A stretch of 64,000 nucleotides of DNA from Halotia branconii CENA392. GTDB lineage: Bacteria > Cyanobacteriota > Cyanobacteriia > Cyanobacteriales > Nostocaceae. Positions 35,487 to 44,090 of the stretch are shown piece after piece. Positions within the stretch are counted from its first letter, which is position 1, and every line of letters starts with the position of its first letter. Where the stretch lies: the NCBI RefSeq assembly GCF_029953635.1, contig NZ_CP124543.1, positions 1,715,455 to 1,779,454 of the forward strand, in the 5' to 3' direction. Under the pieces are notes generated by a model. The model was not told the origin of the DNA and made no database searches. It saw only the letters and a list, made by a program, of their open reading frames with translations. The position numbers were made by a program, and so were the translations under genes.

Positions 35487-36274
35487 AATTTGAGGAAATC
35501 TTTCATGAAAATGCTGGTTGGCAATTTAGGACTTACGCAGCAAATCTTTCATGAAAATCCTGATTTCTGTATCAATTATGAACTGCTGGTGATGGAAAAT
35601 ATACCCAGCTATTCCCAATAATACAGTTGGATTTAGGACTATCTTTGTCAAGGTTTTTCTTAGTGTCTTAGAGAAAAATTAGCTTTTTAACCACTAAGAC
35701 ACAAAGACACCAAGATGAAAAGTCCAAAACTAAGTAAGTTTTTTGGGACTTTACTTATCTTGACAAGGCTAGATTTAGGACTTACGCATTGACCAATGAT
35801 TTCAACTCTAGATTAGCGAGTGTATGTTTCTCATCTTGATTCCAAAACTTGCAAAACATCAAACTATTTAGCCGCAATTCCCCTTTAAATATTTCTTTAA
35901 ACCCTTGCTATAATCCAAATACATCTTTATAACTAAACTGTATTTTGATCGAAGCTGAGGTTCTGGCTAATCTGAACTTATTAGCCATCAAATAATATAA
36001 TTACTGGATATAGTTGTAGAATGCTTAATACTGTAGTTAAGAAAACAGTAGGTTGGGTTAAGCGTAGCGCAACCCAACATGATCAAAACTTGGGCGTTGT
36101 CGATTGATGGGATGAGTTGTGTTTCGCGCATACCACTAAGGCGGAACCCGGAAAGTAGGCGCAAAGGCGTGGAAAATCAATCTTGAGTCTTGGTCAAACA
36201 TCTGTGTTCATCCCGCATTTATACAACGCCAAAACTTGGGATGTAGTTCATAGTTAACGAAGTACTTATTGAGA
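35487..36274. other. Repeat-rich intergenic region within the glycolipid gene block
   Basis: It contains two TAGGACTTACGCA termini (35527-35539 and 35776-35788), an 'accactaagacacaaagacac' type repeat, a GGTTGGGTT...AACCCAACA palindrome (about 36053-36079) and a MITE-like element (36093-36230). No gene is seen. Confidence 0.6.
36093..36230. mobile_element. MITE-like element, GGCGTTGT ends, 8-bp TSD
   Basis: The 138-bp segment starts GGCGTTGT (36093-36100) and ends ACAACGCC (36223-36230). A second inner match GGGATGA lies in the same register of both ends. It is directly flanked by AAAACTTG on both sides (36085-36092 and 36231-36238). The termini resemble those of cyanobacterial insertion sequences beginning GGCGTTG, so it is probably a non-autonomous derivative. 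Confidence 0.65.
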
Positions 36275-37534
36275 TCAAAGAGAAACTTTGCTATCAACAG
36301 GTTGATCCAACAAATCATAAGGATGGTATTCAACCAGTCGGATATTCCAGGGTCCTTGAATGCGATAGATTATGCCGCGCCATTTAACTGTAGAGATCCA
36401 AATAGACGATAGCATTGCTAAGCCATATACCCACTGTGTTAGGGGAATTGCTAGCAACATTTTCACTACCGTTGCAACTGACAATTTAGTGACTGGCTGA
36501 CCTTGGGCAGAAACTACTCGTTGTACTCCTTGTTCTACCATCAGCATTAGTACAAGTAATCCTAGAGTATAAATGCTGTAGGAGGCAAGTAATAGACCAG
36601 CCGCTTCCCATTGGGCATCCCCTAACGATATTAGAAACACCAATATAGCCATAGTAGGAAACAGGATGCTAGAAACAGCTTCACTTACTAAAGCTAACCA
36701 ACGGGGATGATACAACCGAGAATAAAGTACAAGGCGCTTGAGATAGTCTAGTAAGCCCAGTAAATCACATTCTTCACGATTCAACATCACTAGAGAAGGC
36801 ACAAACTTGATCTGCATCTGATGTTTTTTGAGAACATTGTGCATCATCATATCTTCGCCAAAGGCTTGCCCCCATTTATCTAGTAATTCTGTTTGGTGCA
36901 GTACTTCTGTTTTTATTGCTAAAGTCCCGCCCCAAGGAACACCAAATAAATACATCTGCACAATAGTAGAGACATTACCAGCGTACCGTACTAAAGAACC
37001 CCAATAATTACCTGTTGGTACATACCAACGATTACCTGTTGTCGCCCCGACTTTGGGGTTAGTTAAAGGACTAACTAATTCACGCAACCAGTTCGGATGG
37101 ACTACAGTATCGGCATCCACTAAAGCAACTACCTTGTAGGTATCATCCAAGTCTGAAATAGCTTGCACTAAGGCACTACATTTGAGACTGCAATTGTGGC
37201 GGATAATTCTCAAATGACTGATTTGGACGTTAGTGACTGCTAGTTTATTGATGGTATCGCTAGCAATTTGCCAAGCAGGATCTTCTTGGCTATCGATGAT
37301 CAGTTTTAAATCGTATTGTGGGTAATTCTGCTTTAAGAGTGCTTGCAAGCAGTTGGATAGATATGGATCTGCTCCACGTAGGCAAAGAACCACTGCTGTT
37401 TTAGGTAACTGCTCATCAGGTAGTGACTTTTTGGGGCGCGATCGCAGATACAATAAAAAAGCTAATGTAATACACGCCTGAATACCCAGCCAACCCAGCA
37501 AAGACTTAGACAAAAATATCGCTAACTCTTTCAT
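36275..37534 (-). CDS. GT2/GT21 membrane glycosyltransferase (ceramide glucosyltransferase-like)
   Basis: About 419 residues from the ATG at 37534 (GGAG about 11 bases upstream). An in-frame ATG 60 bases earlier lies in repeat sequence. One N-terminal membrane helix anchors a GT-A domain with VALVDADTVVHPNW (DxD), GEDMMMHNVL (acidic base) and YSRLYHPRWL (the xxxRW motif of processive or ceramide-type enzymes). Two to three helices form the C-terminus. It is likely to transfer a sugar to a lipid at the cytoplasmic face of the membrane. The location between hglT-type and hgdA-type genes points to glycolipid modification, though its own acceptor is unknown. Confidence 0.82.
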   Translation of the reverse strand: MKELAIFLSKSLLGWLGIQACITLAFLLYLRSRPKKSLPDEQLPKTAVVLCLRGADPYLSNCLQALLKQNYPQYDLKLIIDSQEDPAWQIASDTINKLAVTNVQISHLRIIRHNCSLKCSALVQAISDLDDTYKVVALVDADTVVHPNWLRELVSPLTNPKVGATTGNRWYVPTGNYWGSLVRYAGNVSTIVQMYLFGVPWGGTLAIKTEVLHQTELLDKWGQAFGEDMMMHNVLKKHQMQIKFVPSLVMLNREECDLLGLLDYLKRLVLYSRLYHPRWLALVSEAVSSILFPTMAILVFLISLGDAQWEAAGLLLASYSIYTLGLLVLMLMVEQGVQRVVSAQGQPVTKLSVATVVKMLLAIPLTQWVYGLAMLSSIWISTVKWRGIIYRIQGPWNIRLVEYHPYDLLDQPVDSKVSL

Positions 37535-37996
37535 GAAATCTATAGTCTCCGGCAAATTTGGCTTTGTGTAATACCGATAACCGATATGGGGCATGGGGCA
37601 TAAGAAAGAGGAATTGGGGCAGGGTGCAGGGTGCAGAGGGGAATGAAGAAGAGGAATTGGGGCAGAAGAGAAGTGCGGTCTTGGGGAGCCAGTCCGTTGG
37701 GCGGGTTTCCCGACTTGAAGGAACTGGCGTGTCTCCCCAAGTGGAGCAACTTCGGGGTGCGGGGTGCAGCACTTCGGCTACGCGGCAGTTGAGCGTAGTC
37801 GAAACTCAGCAATCGGTGAGTTAAGAAAATGCCTTGAATTTAAAGATGTGTACCTAATCTTTAATCTTTCTCCTTTCCCCCTGCTCCCTGCTGCCTTCCT
37901 TCCTCTGCCCCTCTGCCCCAATCACTGAGTGTAGTCGAAGTGCTGCTCCCCTGCTCCCTGCTCCCTGCTCCCTGCTCCCTGCTCCCCTGCTATCTT
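37535..37996. other. Low-complexity repeat-rich intergenic region
   Basis: This holds GGGGCAGGGTGCAGGG tracts, two GAGCGTAGTCGAA-type motifs (about 37792 and 37927) and a CCCTGCT heptamer array. Open frames on both strands here are by-products of the low-complexity sequence. Confidence 0.6.
37943..37990. repeat. CCCTGCT heptamer tandem array
   Basis: At least five consecutive CCCTGCT units, framed by CCCCTGCT variants. Short tandemly repeated heptamers are characteristic of Nostocales genomes. Confidence 0.9.
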
Positions 37997-38464
37997 TTAG
38001 GGGTCGAGTGAGTATTTCATGAAAATGTTAACTGTTGTACTTTTAGTCATTGAAAAACTCGACTTGCTAAACTTTGGTGTTCCCGTTGTGATTGATACAG
38101 TCGGATTATTGGAAATACCAAAACCTTCTGTAGGAATACCAAAGAAATCTGTGTCAAGTTTCTTATTGCCGTTTTGGTCATCAACTACAGCCACAGCATA
38201 ATTACCAGATTTCAAGCCATAGAAATCTTTTCTTACAGACGAACCTGTAATTTTAGTGCAGCCACTTTGGACTTCACTAGTATCACTCATCGGAAAGCCT
38301 TTTTCACTAGAATATACTCTCAAACAAATCTCACCTTTTTGGTGACGTATACCACCCACTAAAATAGTTAGCTTTGTGGTAGGCTCGGCATGTGCAATGC
38401 CAGTACAACTGATACTTAATAAAGTAGTCAATAGAAAACGAGAAAAATGAGCTATTTTCAGCAT
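37997..38464 (-). CDS. DUF2141-type secreted protein
   Basis: The protein has 155 residues with a signal peptide (ARFLLTTLLS-like core, cleavage after AHA). The mature domain has LTILVGGIRHQKGEICLRVY, then YGLKSGNYAVAVVDDQNGNKKLDTDFFGIP, the FxIPxEGFGxSNN string and a terminal beta-strand. This is the DUF2141 pattern: a small extracytoplasmic beta protein whose FGxPxEG loop and Asp-rich turn may bind a metal. Function unknown. It sits between two glycosyltransferase genes on the same strand, so it is a candidate periplasmic accessory in glycolipid handling. Confidence 0.8.
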   Translation of the reverse strand: MLKIAHFSRFLLTTLLSISCTGIAHAEPTTKLTILVGGIRHQKGEICLRVYSSEKGFPMSDTSEVQSGCTKITGSSVRKDFYGLKSGNYAVAVVDDQNGNKKLDTDFFGIPTEGFGISNNPTVSITTGTPKFSKSSFSMTKSTTVNIFMKYSLDP

Positions 38465-38673
38465 GATTTATTAGTTATCAACAGGTGATTTTTGTTTTGG
38501 CATTGATACTTAATACCAATTTGACAAATATGCGATGCACCTAACTTTTAGTAAAAACTTGACCTCAACTCCTTAGCATTGGCTTTCAAATTTTCAGTAG
38601 CCAATGAATCAGGGCAATCTTACAAAAGATTGATCTTAAAAAAACTAGTTTGCCCAGTTTTAAGGACATGTCC

Positions 38674-39645
38674 TTATTTAACTGATGCTATCTGCCAACG
38701 ACGTTGCCAAAGTGTTTTAAATACTCTTAGCAAGTCTTTCATTAACAGGTACTCTGTACCTTTCAATTGTATATATAGATTGAGATGACAACGTAATCGC
38801 TCATACAAACTTAGTTCAAACAGCCATATTGTGATTGTATATTCCCATAAAACTCTCCAATGTGGTAATAAAATTTTTCCTTCATTTGCTGAGTCAAACC
38901 AGATAGAATATGCATAAAAATCAGGAAGTGTTTTTAATGATTCTGTGGGTTTTTTGTTAATAAATGACAGGTAATTATTGGAGATAAACATGCTCATTGA
39001 TTGTTGTGGATGATATCTGGCAAAAAATAGATATTCAGGAATTTCGTAAAATCGACCAAGTATACCAAGCCTCAACAATAAAATTCCATCAGCAAGAGCA
39101 TAACTACCCATCGGTGGTATCTTTTTCAAAGCGCTGGCACGGACTACTCCATAAGATTGATAACAAAGATTTTTAGCCAGTAATTCATGAAAACGCTCGT
39201 GTGGTTTTGGGGAATCTACCTGAAGTTGGATATCATAGTTTTGAAGAAACTTTCCATGTTCATCAATGAAATATATTTGGGAATAGCACAAGATTATGCC
39301 AGGGTCTTGGTCAAGTACTTCAATACATTTGCTAATAAACTCTGGAGCATGTAAATCATCATAAGCAGCCCATTTAAAGTACTCGCCTGAAGATAATTCA
39401 AAAACTCGATTAAAGTTACGAGCGCAACCAAGGTTTTTTTCATTACGGTAATAACGTATACGTTTGTCTTGGTTAACGTAGGCTCTACAAATCTCCTCAG
39501 TTTTGTCTGTAGAGGCATTATCTGAAATAACTAGCTCAAAATCTTCAAATGTCTGAGCTAACAGTGAATCTATGGCTTCTTTGAGAAATTTTTCACCATT
39601 GTATACAGGCAACCCAATACTCAACCGTGGCTGATTGTTACTCAT
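38674..39645 (-). CDS. Family 2 glycosyltransferase
   Basis: About 323 residues from the ATG at 39645 (MSNNQPRLSIGLPVYNGEKF). A longer frame begins with TTG 45 bases earlier and is less likely. The GT-A domain is plain: LVISDNASTDKT, NLGCARNFNRVFELSSGEYF and WAAYDDLHAPEF carrying the DxD-like Asp pair. The C-terminal third is helical and Trp-rich, and could lie on the membrane. It follows the hgdA-type epimerase gene by about 49 bp, so the two are probably co-transcribed, and the epimerase may supply its sugar donor. Acceptor unknown. Confidence 0.85.
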   Translation of the reverse strand: MSNNQPRLSIGLPVYNGEKFLKEAIDSLLAQTFEDFELVISDNASTDKTEEICRAYVNQDKRIRYYRNEKNLGCARNFNRVFELSSGEYFKWAAYDDLHAPEFISKCIEVLDQDPGIILCYSQIYFIDEHGKFLQNYDIQLQVDSPKPHERFHELLAKNLCYQSYGVVRASALKKIPPMGSYALADGILLLRLGILGRFYEIPEYLFFARYHPQQSMSMFISNNYLSFINKKPTESLKTLPDFYAYSIWFDSANEGKILLPHWRVLWEYTITIWLFELSLYERLRCHLNLYIQLKGTEYLLMKDLLRVFKTLWQRRWQIASVK

Positions 39646-39694
39646 AGGAAGGAAACAACTTTTGGGGAAATTTGTAGACAATTTTATCAATACT

Positions 39695-40687
39695 TTACTT
39701 TTGGATATCAGTTTGTTGCATCCATTCTTTTGTCAGCCTCATTCCTTCTTCCAAATCAATTTTTGGTTTATAATCCAACAGGCTTTGGGCTTTAGCAATC
39801 GAATAAGTATAAGGACGAGTCATAAAATCTACAGACTCAGGGAGGATATCGGCTTTTTGGCGAAAAAGTTTTTGTCCTTGATAGCGCAGTCGCAAAAATA
39901 ACTTCATTTCATCTTTTGGTAAAGACATAGGTGCAGGTAAGTTTTCCATTGCGGCTAAACGCATGAAATACTCTTTCCAAGAGGTGTTTTGTCCATCGGT
40001 AATATTAAAAATTTCTCCGTATGTTTCTTTAGCGATCGCGAGAAAAATTCCATCGATTAAATTATCTATATAGACATGATTCATTACTCCTTTGCCTTCA
40101 TTAGCATAAGCAAATAATTTTTGGCGCATCATCAAAATTGGTTTGACTATCCAAGGCATACTTCCAGGGCCGTAAACATCTCCGGCTCGAATAATAATCA
40201 CACCAAAATCTGGTGGATTATTTAGAGGTAAAAGTTCTGTTTCGGCTTCAATTTTTGTCTGACAGTAAGGGTTATTATCACTAGCAAGTGGCCCAGATTC
40301 GCTAACATCATCAGGATAGTTAAAACCATAAACCATCACACTAGAGAGATGCACAAAAGTTTTGACTCCTGCATTTTTGGCAGCTTTCGCCATATTGACT
40401 GCGCCCTTAACATTAACTTCTCGAAAATGCTTCAGTGACCCACCCTCTTGGGTAACTTGCGCTGTATGTAAAACAATGTCTACTCCCTGACAAGCCTTTT
40501 GGGCAGTAGTAGGATTGGTGATATCGCCAACAATTACCTCAATACCCAAATGTTGGATTTTTTTGTGGTTGTTAGAACTTTGTAGTCCACGAACCTTCAT
40601 GCCCTGCGCTATGGCTAACTCGGCTGCACGCAAGCCGATAAATTCATCAATTCCAGTGATTAGGAGGGTTTTATTTTGGAGGTTCAT
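39695..40687 (-). CDS. hgdA: NAD-dependent epimerase/dehydratase, HgdA-type
   Basis: About 330 residues from the ATG at 40687 (MNLQNKTLLITGIDEFIG). The extended SDR fold shows the dinucleotide loop TGIDEFIG (one Gly of the usual TGGAGFIG is replaced), VDIVLHTAQV, LSSVMVYGF with the catalytic Ser region, and YCQTKIEAE carrying the YxxxK pair. In Anabaena the equivalent gene next to hgdBC (all5345, HgdA) encodes a UDP-galactose 4-epimerase needed for the correct heterocyst glycolipid composition. The gene is 14 bp or more downstream of the HgdC-type gene on the same strand. The name rests on gene order and family. Confidence 0.8.
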   Translation of the reverse strand: MNLQNKTLLITGIDEFIGLRAAELAIAQGMKVRGLQSSNNHKKIQHLGIEVIVGDITNPTTAQKACQGVDIVLHTAQVTQEGGSLKHFREVNVKGAVNMAKAAKNAGVKTFVHLSSVMVYGFNYPDDVSESGPLASDNNPYCQTKIEAETELLPLNNPPDFGVIIIRAGDVYGPGSMPWIVKPILMMRQKLFAYANEGKGVMNHVYIDNLIDGIFLAIAKETYGEIFNITDGQNTSWKEYFMRLAAMENLPAPMSLPKDEMKLFLRLRYQGQKLFRQKADILPESVDFMTRPYTYSIAKAQSLLDYKPKIDLEEGMRLTKEWMQQTDIQK

Positions 40688-40728
40688 AGAAAATGAAGAA
40701 TGAAGAGTGAACAATAAAACTTTATTCT

Positions 40729-41907
40729 TTAGAAAATATCAGCCGGATCTGCGGAACGTAGTTTATTGATAGCAAGTGCGCCAGAAGTCATACACATTAA
40801 AACTGCCGACACTAAGACAATTAATGCATTATTAAAAGTCATCATGATGGGTAATTTAGTGGCTTCACTGGCAAAGTCATATAAAATCACAGAAAATAGA
40901 AACCCCGGTATATAACTTAGTAATGCCAAGATTAATGCTTGTTGAAAGACCACCTTTAATAAATAGGTATTGGGATATCCAATCGCTTTGAGCGTTGCAT
41001 AAGCAATAAATTGAGTGGCAATATTGCTGTAAAGAATTTGATAGACAATAACTACACCCACAGCAGAAGCCATCGTCAACATGAGGTTTAGAATAAAACC
41101 AATCGGTGTCCTTAAAGACCAATAATTTTTCTCAAAATTAATAAATTGTTGGCGAGTAAAAATTTGCACATCATTAGGTAAACTCGCTTTCAAATTTTTG
41201 AGAATGTTTTCTGGATCAACACCTGGTTCTAAGGAGATGACACCTATATCTATCTTCTCTGCGGGACGGGTGTTGGGGTTAATTCTCAGAAACGTTGAAT
41301 CACTGACAATTAAATTGCCATCTACACCAAAGGAAGGCCCTAAGCTAAATAAGCCACCGACTCGCACTCTGTAACCAATTTGGGCATCAAAGGGAAATAT
41401 TTCAATTGTTTGCTCGGTATCTCCTTTGTTAAAATTGGCAGCAATTGGGCCAAATTCTGGGCGAGAATCCCGGTCAAAAAGCATGACATCGGGTATTTTG
41501 AGTTTGTCTAAATTCTGCTCAACTTCAGGTATATTCATTACAGGTCTGCCCGGATCAAACCCAATCACATAGATTGAATATTTCTCTCCAGAGACAGGAT
41601 TTTTTAACTTAGCAAATTGCAAATACATGGGGCTAACTGACTCTACGCCATCAAACCCCAAAGCTTGATATAATCGAGTCCGCGAAAAACTTTGACTTGA
41701 TGTCAAAGATTTATATTGAGAACTGACTAAAAATAATTCACCTCTAAGACTTTGATGCACTGCTGTTGCACTAGAATAAAGAGCATCTTGAAAACCAAGT
41801 TGCACAAACATCAAAAGAACAATAAAACCAATCCCAGCTATAGCTACTAAAAAGCGAATTTTTTGCTGGGCTAGTTGTAGCCATGCCAAAGGAATTTTGA
41901 AATTCAT
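40729..41907 (-). CDS. hgdC: DevC/HgdC-type ABC permease
   Basis: The protein has 392 residues with the FtsX/MacB-type layout: helix at about 18-38, a large periplasmic domain, three C-terminal helices and the coupling segment ATLKAIGYPNTYLL. It is clearly related to the permease at 10905 (same DPADIF ending). It lies 183 bp downstream of the HgdB-type gene across a TTGTCAG repeat array. No DevA-type ATPase gene follows. In Anabaena HgdBC is likewise described without its own ATPase and is important for the glycolipid layer. An ATPase encoded elsewhere would have to complete it. Confidence 0.82.
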   Translation of the reverse strand: MNFKIPLAWLQLAQQKIRFLVAIAGIGFIVLLMFVQLGFQDALYSSATAVHQSLRGELFLVSSQYKSLTSSQSFSRTRLYQALGFDGVESVSPMYLQFAKLKNPVSGEKYSIYVIGFDPGRPVMNIPEVEQNLDKLKIPDVMLFDRDSRPEFGPIAANFNKGDTEQTIEIFPFDAQIGYRVRVGGLFSLGPSFGVDGNLIVSDSTFLRINPNTRPAEKIDIGVISLEPGVDPENILKNLKASLPNDVQIFTRQQFINFEKNYWSLRTPIGFILNLMLTMASAVGVVIVYQILYSNIATQFIAYATLKAIGYPNTYLLKVVFQQALILALLSYIPGFLFSVILYDFASEATKLPIMMTFNNALIVLVSAVLMCMTSGALAINKLRSADPADIF

Positions 41908-41923
41908 GGATTAAATTGTTATT

Positions 41924-41970
41924 TGTTAGTTGTCAGTTGTTAGTTGTCAGTTGTCAGTTGTCAGTTGTTT
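41924..41970. repeat. TTGTCAG heptamer array
   Basis: Several TTGTCAG/TTGTTAG units in tandem between the HgdB- and HgdC-type genes, with a related CTACTGA array near 42063-42081. Confidence 0.85.
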
Positions 41971-42090
41971 TTTAGGCGTTGCTGAATTACGCCTACGCTG
42001 CAAAAATGCCTAAAGATCTATATGATCAAGAAACATTTATGTAAGAGGTCTATAGCTTCTCACTACTGACTACTGACTACTGACCAATGA

Positions 42091-43293
42091 CTATAGTTGA
42101 ATGGCAACATCAACCTGCAAATTCGTTAAACGAGCTACCCGTTGACTATCTGCGGAATTATCGATGGATATTTTTACCTCGACTATTCTGCGGTCTGTGT
42201 CTGATCTGGGGTTAAGACTAAAGATGTTTTGTTTGTCAACTTGCCAACCAATCTGACGCACGGTTCCATGCAGTTTTCCAGGAAATGCACTGCTAGTAAT
42301 GATGGCTTTTTGACCTACACGCACTTTCTGTACATCGGTTTGATATACTTCTGCAACCACGTACATTTGAGATATCTTGCCGATTTCAGCGAATCCAGTA
42401 CTGTCAATTACTTCTCCGGTTCTAGCGTGGATTTTGAGGACTTTGCCATCTATAGGAGACTTAATGTACGTTAATTCCTGGTCGGCTTTTGCTTGTTTAA
42501 TAGAAGTTACAGCACTCTTAACATCGGCTTGTGCAAGTTCAACATCGACGCTACGCACTTCTTTAACACTGTTAAGTTTGGCTTGAGCTTCTTTGGTTTG
42601 GTCTTGGTAGGTGCTTTGAGTCCGGTTGAGAGCTGCTTTGGCTTCTGTTAATTGCTGTTGTGCAGTTTTCAATTGCAAAGCTTTAGTATCTGCTACAGAA
42701 GCCGCGATCGCACCTTGCCTGTATAATTGCTGATATCGATTGTTTTCAGTCTGAGCATTTTCTACTTCAGCCTGAAGACGGTTGATTGTAGCTTCTTGAG
42801 TAGCAATGTCTCCTTTATATTGAGACTCTAAACTTGCGATCGCAGCTTTTTGAGCATCAATATCTCCCGATTTTGCCCCTGATTTCACCTGTGCTAATTT
42901 CGCTTTCGCAATTTGCAGTTTATCTAAAGCTTGTTGTAAGGCAGCTGTAGAACGAGCATAATCTTCTAAATACGCTAATACTTGCCCTTTTTTTACTTGT
43001 TCTCCTTCTTGCACCATCAGTCTTTCGACTCGAACACCATTGGTCGAACTGGGAGCAGATAAAGTAGTAACTTCGCCATCAGGTTGCAAACGTCCCAAGG
43101 CTGTCACAGCAACTTTAGCAGGAGTAACTGGTATAGGTTTGGCTGGGGGAGTTTCAACTTGAGGACGGAACTTGGTTGGGGGAAAAAGAGACAAATATAA
43201 AAGTCCGGTAGCTAAAGTAATAGAAGCTGCCAAAATTATCTGCCACCGACCTAGGGGTTTTGTAAAGAACTGGCGTTCCTTATTTAGTGCCAT
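42091..43293 (-). CDS. hgdB: DevB/HgdB-type membrane fusion protein
   Basis: The protein has 400 residues. A membrane anchor lies at about 17-36. A lipoyl half-motif follows (VERLMVQEGEQVKKGQVLAYLED region), then a long coiled-coil hairpin rich in Ala, Gln and Lys, a second lipoyl half (YIKSPIDGKVLKIH) and a beta-barrel domain ending LTNLQVDVAI. This is the HlyD/DevB adaptor fold that bridges an inner-membrane transporter to TolC. It is the first gene of the block that continues through hgdC, hgdA and glycosyltransferases, consistent with heterocyst glycolipid export. Confidence 0.85.
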   Translation of the reverse strand: MALNKERQFFTKPLGRWQIILAASITLATGLLYLSLFPPTKFRPQVETPPAKPIPVTPAKVAVTALGRLQPDGEVTTLSAPSSTNGVRVERLMVQEGEQVKKGQVLAYLEDYARSTAALQQALDKLQIAKAKLAQVKSGAKSGDIDAQKAAIASLESQYKGDIATQEATINRLQAEVENAQTENNRYQQLYRQGAIAASVADTKALQLKTAQQQLTEAKAALNRTQSTYQDQTKEAQAKLNSVKEVRSVDVELAQADVKSAVTSIKQAKADQELTYIKSPIDGKVLKIHARTGEVIDSTGFAEIGKISQMYVVAEVYQTDVQKVRVGQKAIITSSAFPGKLHGTVRQIGWQVDKQNIFSLNPRSDTDRRIVEVKISIDNSADSQRVARLTNLQVDVAIQL

Positions 43294-44090
43294 ATTTTCA
43301 TTCCAATTATGCTATACCAAGGAATAGCCTTGATGGCTAAAGTGCAACTTTGAATTGACGAGTTGAAATAGAACAAGGTAAAAAGTCTGTTTAACAGTTA
43401 ACAGTTATCAGTTAACTGTTATCAATTTTCAGTCGAAAGACATAGTTGGGTTTAACAGTTATCAGTTACTGTTCACTGGTTTAATTGATTTTGTATGAAT
43501 TGTTGTGTGCCTTTACGTCTAACGTAAATTAATAATTTGGCGACAAAATTAATGGTGACTTCACTCCAAACTTTCTCAGTTTTACCCTAATTAGACATCG
43601 AATCAAGTAGCGTAAAATACGATATCGCTAACTAGAAAGCTCAAATCTCAAGAAGAACGAAGCGTTAATAAAAATGACTGGGAAAAATTTGGATAAACCT
43701 GCAATCAAGTATGGCAAAAGACTTTTATTTTGTCAACTAGAATTGGGTATTGGGCAAGTGGGGCATGGGGCATGGAGCTATAGATATTATTATTCTCCTC
43801 TGCTCCCCTGCTTTTCCTAGTTCCTAGGCCCTAATTCCTAGCCCCTAATTCCTAGCCCCTAGTTCCTAGCCCCTAGTTCCTAGCCCCTAGTTCCTAGCCC
43901 CTAGTTCCTAGCCCCTAGCGAGAAGCGTTACAAGTAGTTTTGATATTATTAAACAATTGCTGTAATCATAGTTGTGTACCATAAGACATTCTCATTGGTT
44001 TGTCAGCCAAATTATAATATTGAGCATATATTAGGTGTATCTTAATCGTCTTGTTAGTGTTTTGAGTGACTGCTTTGAAAAATAATAATT
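43294..44090. other. Divergent intergenic region with tandem repeats
   Basis: It separates the minus-strand glycolipid export block from the plus-strand synthase block. It contains AACAGTTATCAGTT-type repeats (about 43394-43480) and the CCTAGTTCCTAGCCC array. No gene seen. The promoter of hgdB and that of the ParB-like gene must lie at its two ends. Confidence 0.55.
43816..43918. repeat. 14-base tandem repeat (TTCCTAGCCCCTAG)
   Basis: About seven consecutive units of TTCCTAGCCCCTAG or close variants. Like other arrays here the unit length is a multiple of seven. Confidence 0.88.

Noticed and set aside
37506..37824. Frames on both strands in the low-complexity region after 37.5 kb
   Set aside because: They translate GGGGCAGGG-type repeats and show no protein-like composition.
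37921..43918. Short tandem arrays considered as a CRISPR locus
   Set aside because: The units are 7 or 14 bases with no unique spacers of constant length and no cas genes nearby.
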